A DNA stretch of 17,004 nucleotides from the NCBI GenBank assembly GCA_031554215.1, contig JAVBKF010000254.1:1-17004 (forward strand), given 5' to 3'. Source of the DNA: JAVBKE01 sp031554215. Lineage in GTDB: Bacteria; Bacillota; Bacilli; JARBTR01. Made by a program: the position numbers and the translations under genes. The notes beneath the pieces are model-generated. The model searched no databases. It saw nothing but the letters and a program-made list of their open reading frames with translations, and was not told where the DNA came from. Positions 13,834-17,004 of the stretch are shown here, piece by piece (the first letter of the stretch is position 1; each line of letters opens with the position of its first letter).

Positions 13834-13907
13834 AAATAACAGTGTAATGCACATCATGAAATTGTACGATTTATGCAAATCATCCATGACAAAAGAGGAG
13901 TGTTAGT

Positions 13908-15485
13908 ATGATTACGACGACTAAGAAAAGCAATGAGCAGTTACCTTTGGACATAGGTGCGTTATCTCCCTATGAAAAATACACTGAAGATTTAAAGCGT
14001 ATTCAACAGATTGATGCGGTTAATCGGTTCGATAAGGACGAAGTACTGAATGACAATGAGCAAGTATTAAATCAATTGATGAACCAATTCCGGCAAAGTC
14101 TACGAGAAGAATATGCTACCCGTGCCAAGCAACATCTAACTGCTAAACCATTCTTTGAAGTTAGGCAAGAAATTGATTCAAATCCTTTGTTTACAGTCTT
14201 TAAGAATATGCCAAAAGGCGGTAATCTGCATATTCACTCCAGCGCATGTGCCGATATCACAGCTATTGTTGATCTTTTCGTAAACGATCCTGAAATCTGT
14301 GATGACGTATACATTTATCTAGGCGAACCAACCGACAAAATCGTCTATGGCACTCTCTTCTATTCAAAAGCTACTTTTGATGTACAGGAATTAGATAAAC
14401 TAAGCGATGCACTATCTAACGGCAAAATCGACCAAGCGCGACTTATTGATTTACTAACCTTTAGTAGTAGCAGAATTCATGATGCCGAGTACATTTGGAA
14501 TGAGTTTCATAACTGCCTGAAACGCATAGCAACAATCTTAAATGTGAGAGCAATTTATGATCAGTACTATGAATCGACGCTACGAAGCCTTTCAGGTGCC
14601 AATGTTGACTATGTGGAATTAAGACTATTAATTAGACCCGATTTAATTGACGACAACGAGGCCGATATCCGCAAACTTTTTGAACCAAACTACACCCCAG
14701 CACAAGTCAATTTCGATAAAATAGAGCTTGTCGAAAGAATCTACTCGATTTATAAACGGTTACAAACCGAACCAGAATTTGAAAATTTCAAACTGAAAGT
14801 GATTATTTCAGGTTCACGAAGTGCCAGCCAAAGCGTTGATGATACGAAAAAGCATATTCAATTGACGAAACATTGGATGGAACAATGGAAAGCGCAGGAT
14901 GATGGATTTGATTTTGTCATTGGCTACGATTTAGTCAGTGAAGAAGACCGCGGGAGAACCACCGATGAGTATGCGAAAATGATTTTGGAGGAAGCTGTGC
15001 AAGTGCCCTTTTATTTTCATGACGGTGAGACCAATTGGGCGGACAATACCAATGTCCATGCTGCCTTTTTACTTGGGACAAAACGAATTGGTCACGGGAT
15101 AAACCTATACAATTTCCCGCATTTGCTGGCGCTTTTTATCGAAAAAGATATTGCGCTTGAAGTTTGCCCTATTAGCAATCAGTTACTCCGTTACGTACCT
15201 GATCTGCGTTCACATCCAATGGGCGAGTACCTGAAGCGAGGTGTTCAGTGCGTTGTCTGTTCAGATGACCCTCAACTATTTCACTACACGGGACTCGCAT
15301 ACGACTATTGGGAAGTGTATCATGCGCTATTAATTGATCTTAAGGCGATCAAGAAACTTGTCAAGAACACCTATCAATATAGCGGCATGACGACCGCTGA
15401 GAAGGAAAAACAGTTAGCGCAATGGCAACCCAAGTGGGATGCGTTTGTCGTGCAATCTATTGATGAATTGCAGAAAATAGTGTAG
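13908..15485 (+). CDS. Adenosine deaminase of the ADGF/CECR1-like type
   Basis: This 525-residue enzyme should hydrolyse adenosine to inosine and ammonia. Metal-site and active-site motifs are complete: MPKGGNLHIHSSA with His108 and His110, FHDGETNW with His371, RIGHGINL with His396, EVCPISNQLLRYV, and CSDDPQLF with Asp453/Asp454. The extra ~100 residues before the HxH motif and the MPKGxxLHxH wording fit the growth-factor-related (ADGF) branch and not the ~340-residue bacterial Add. No signal peptide is present, so it is probably cytoplasmic, unlike animal ADGFs. GAGGAG lies 8 nt before the ATG. It stands alone, with a hairpin after the stop. Its use in purine salvage or nucleoside catabolism is inferred. 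Confidence 0.88.
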   Translation: MITTTKKSNEQLPLDIGALSPYEKYTEDLKRIQQIDAVNRFDKDEVLNDNEQVLNQLMNQFRQSLREEYATRAKQHLTAKPFFEVRQEIDSNPLFTVFKNMPKGGNLHIHSSACADITAIVDLFVNDPEICDDVYIYLGEPTDKIVYGTLFYSKATFDVQELDKLSDALSNGKIDQARLIDLLTFSSSRIHDAEYIWNEFHNCLKRIATILNVRAIYDQYYESTLRSLSGANVDYVELRLLIRPDLIDDNEADIRKLFEPNYTPAQVNFDKIELVERIYSIYKRLQTEPEFENFKLKVIISGSRSASQSVDDTKKHIQLTKHWMEQWKAQDDGFDFVIGYDLVSEEDRGRTTDEYAKMILEEAVQVPFYFHDGETNWADNTNVHAAFLLGTKRIGHGINLYNFPHLLALFIEKDIALEVCPISNQLLRYVPDLRSHPMGEYLKRGVQCVVCSDDPQLFHYTGLAYDYWEVYHALLIDLKAIKKLVKNTYQYSGMTTAEKEKQLAQWQPKWDAFVVQSIDELQKIV

Positions 15486-15489
15486 GAAA

Positions 15490-15520
15490 TAGAGGCGGAC
15501 TGCCAAAAAGTTCGCCTCTA
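15490..15520 (+). terminator. Hairpin after the adenosine deaminase gene
   Basis: TAGAGGCGGACT pairs with AGTTCGCCTCTA (one G-T pair) around a 7-nt loop, starting 5 nt after the stop codon. No T-run follows, so it may terminate poorly or act as an mRNA 3' stabiliser. Confidence 0.55.
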
Positions 15521-15684
15521 CTCACGTCAACGAAACCGGTCCAAGTAGTGATAGCCCTTTGAAAATCCAACAGGCAAACTGTATAGCAAACGCGGTACTT
15601 TTGCGTGACACGCCAGCAGGAGTAGACGATTGGTCATCGTTAGCACAAACATTTTTTAAATAATGGTAAACTACATCTCTTTTT

Positions 15685-15713
15685 TTGGTGTGCTTTAACT
15701 AGGAATATATTAT
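15685..15713 (+). promoter_or_regulatory. Candidate promoter of the HsdR_N-like gene
   Basis: TTGGTG (15685-15690), 17 nt, then TATTAT (15708-15713) lies about 30 nt before the ATG in AT-rich DNA. The ribosome site AAGGATGA follows at 15734-15741. Confidence 0.5.
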
Positions 15714-15744
15714 AGTACTAAAAATTGTATATAAGGATGATTTT

Positions 15745-16815
15745 ATGGAAAAGTTCACCGAGCAAATCACTGCACTATCCAAACGAGTTGGCCAGATGAA
15801 AGATTCTATCGCGACTGAGGAAGCGACCAAAACATCAATTATTATGCCATTTTTTCAAATGCTAGGCTATGATATTTTTAATCCAAGTGAATTCGTCCCA
15901 GAATTTACTGCTGATATAGGGATTAAGAAGGGTGAAAAAGTTGATTACGCAGTTATTTTAGAGGGAGCTCCGGTAATCCTAATTGAAGCAAAATCAATTA
16001 ATGAATCCTTACAAAAACATGACTCACAACTATTCAGGTATTTTGGAACAAGCACTGCTCGATTTGGTATTCTAACAAACGGCATCGTGTACCGGTTTTA
16101 CACAGATTTAGAAGAACAAAATAAGATGGATTCGACCCCATTTTTCGAGTTTAATATTCTTGATTTGAAGGATAACCACTTGCATGAATTAGCTAAATTT
16201 AGAAAAGAATATTTTGATATAGAGAAAATATCCAGTACGGCATCTGAACTAAAATATTTAAATAAATTAAAGAAATACTTACAGGAGCAATGGGAAGATC
16301 CGTCTGAAGCGTTTGTGAAATTCTTTGTTGGCGAAATATATGAAGGGTCACGCACAAAAACTGCTTTAGAGAAATTCCACCCAATTATTAAAAATACCTT
16401 CAAGCAATTCATTAATGAACGCGTAAGTGAAAAGTTAAATGCAGCACTCCATTCAACGACTGGACAATTAACGAACGAAATGCTTGTTGATGGTGAAGTA
16501 AATGATCAGCTAGAACCAGTGACAACCGAGGAAGAACTAGAAGGATACACCATTGTGAAAGTCATACTTAATGAACTCATAGAGCCAGAAAGACTTTCTT
16601 ACCGGGACAACAAAAGCTATTTCAACATCCTACTCGATGACACAATTCGCAAATGGATTGTGCGTATTAATGTAGAAACAAGCAGTAAGTGGATACAATT
16701 TAATGATGACGAAAAAGCGATTGTGAAAATAGATAAGGTAACCGACCTCATTAAATATGCTGATAAGATCACAGAAGTTGCAAACAAGTTCCTTCTAGTA
16801 ACTGTACCTGAATAA
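15745..16815 (+). CDS. Stand-alone protein with type I restriction HsdR N-terminal nuclease-like domain
   Basis: The 356-residue protein begins with a helical segment, then TKTSIIMPFFQMLGYDIFNP (29-48), typical of HsdR_N domains. The PD-(D/E)xK core is visible: Asp67 in KVDYAVI, then Glu81 and Lys83 in ILIEAKS, with QLFRYF (95-100) and FGILTNGIVYRFY (107-119) following. In type I systems this domain cuts DNA, but here the translocase motor is absent: there is no Walker motif, and no HsdM or HsdS gene is nearby. After a helical middle (~150-240), a second domain at ~265-356 (YTIVKVILNELI, IRKWIVRINVE) looks like a small alpha/beta module that I do not recognise. Such orphan proteins are common in Firmicutes and phages, often annotated as type I restriction enzymes; a defence role is possible but unproven. 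Confidence 0.8.
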   Translation: MEKFTEQITALSKRVGQMKDSIATEEATKTSIIMPFFQMLGYDIFNPSEFVPEFTADIGIKKGEKVDYAVILEGAPVILIEAKSINESLQKHDSQLFRYFGTSTARFGILTNGIVYRFYTDLEEQNKMDSTPFFEFNILDLKDNHLHELAKFRKEYFDIEKISSTASELKYLNKLKKYLQEQWEDPSEAFVKFFVGEIYEGSRTKTALEKFHPIIKNTFKQFINERVSEKLNAALHSTTGQLTNEMLVDGEVNDQLEPVTTEEELEGYTIVKVILNELIEPERLSYRDNKSYFNILLDDTIRKWIVRINVETSSKWIQFNDDEKAIVKIDKVTDLIKYADKITEVANKFLLVTVPE

Positions 16816-16861
16816 GGGACGACGGCTAGGTACACGTTTTTTAATAAGGTTTTTTCTCAGT

Positions 16862-16914
16862 CAAAACGCCTTTTGAAGACTTCTGGTAATCAGAAGCCCT
16901 TAAGAGGCGTTTTG
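16862..16914. terminator. Bidirectional terminator after the HsdR_N-like gene
   Basis: CAAAACGCCT pairs with AGGCGTTTTG; an inner stem CTTCTG-GTAAT-CAGAAG adds stability. T tracts follow on both strands (TTTTG on plus, TTTTGACTGAG then a six-T run on minus). It lies 47 nt after the stop codon. The symmetry would also suit a gene arriving from the right on the minus strand. Confidence 0.75.
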
Positions 16915-16946
16915 CACGACCAAATTAGTAACGCTTGGCGATTATT

Positions 16947-17004
16947 TCATTGTGTAAAAGGGAAGCCCGCGGATATCTCAGGGATTGCTGCTAATGATAG
17001 AAGA
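16947..17004 (-). CDS. Possible 3' end of a gene entering from the right edge
   Basis: On the minus strand a frame open to the window edge ends LLSLAAIPEISAGFPFTQ and stops at 16949-16947, about 33 nt before the bidirectional terminator. Only 18 codons are visible and no family can be assigned, so this may be chance. Confidence 0.2.
   Translation of the reverse strand, partial: LLSLAAIPEISAGFPFTQ

Larger units (their letters stand above)
12661..13907. other. Gene-poor region between the pilin and adenosine deaminase genes
   Basis: About 1.25 kb separates the two divergent genes. It holds the pilin leader and promoter, the diverged duplication (12789-13050) and a possible decayed coding frame (13444-13632). 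Further open frames on both strands (such as ~12886-13140 minus and 13649-13743 plus) lack ribosome sites and protein-like patterns. The region looks like a graveyard of lost genes; no intact gene was recognised. Confidence 0.5.

Noticed and set aside
13790..13900. Purine riboswitch upstream of the adenosine deaminase gene
   Set aside because: A hairpin exists, but the conserved purine-aptamer loop and junction sequences are absent.

Overview
The window looks like the chromosome of a low-GC Gram-positive bacterium. The signs are AT-rich intergenic DNA, strong Shine-Dalgarno sites, frequent GTG/TTG starts, an LPXTG-anchored pilin and a HelD-type RNA polymerase recycling factor. The single-chain permease/solute-binding OpuC-type protein and the SpaH/EbpB-like pilin point towards Lactobacillales (Carnobacteriaceae or Enterococcaceae type). 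That placement is inference; the sequence alone does not fix the genus.

Layout from left to right. (1) Positions 1-760, minus strand: the 5' part of a collagen-like Gly-X-Y protein gene that runs off the left edge and carries nested 72-bp and 63-bp tandem repeats. The proline/valine-rich open frame on the plus strand is only its shadow. (2) Positions 968-3673, minus strand: a two-gene osmoprotectant ABC transporter operon, with a CBS-domain ATPase followed by a fused permease plus solute-binding protein, ending in an intrinsic terminator. (3) Positions 4292-6134, plus strand: a zinc-free quinone oxidoreductase and an aldose 1-epimerase-like protein, probably co-transcribed. (4) Positions 6307-8649, minus strand: helD, convergent with the previous pair and separated from it by a strong hairpin. 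(5) Positions 8781-9193: a non-coding stretch with a near-perfect 24-bp hairpin and a 9-bp hairpin. (6) Positions 9194-10255: a divergent pair, an Rrf2-family regulator (minus) and a small split-barrel flavin-type protein (plus), with promoters in both directions that overlap clean palindromes. (7) Positions 10306-11043: a decayed IS256-family transposase fragment, a doubtful 43-aa ORF and a pilin terminator. (8) Positions 11044-12660, minus strand: a major pilin standing alone, without sortase or minor pilin genes. (9) Positions 12661-13907: a gene-poor, decayed stretch with a diverged tandem duplication. (10) Positions 13908-15485, plus strand: a large ADGF-type adenosine deaminase. (11) Positions 15745-16815, plus strand: a stand-alone protein with the nuclease-like N-terminal fold of type I restriction HsdR, followed by a terminator.

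Together this is a mixed region. Housekeeping and stress genes (osmoprotectant uptake, helD, purine salvage, redox) are mixed with surface genes (collagen-like protein, pilin) and with debris that suggests repeated insertion and loss. No multi-gene defence or secretion system could be assembled. The least explained items are the collagen-like protein with a signal-less acidic head, the orphan pilin next to decayed DNA, the lone HsdR_N-type protein, and the Rrf2/flavoprotein pair with its operators.
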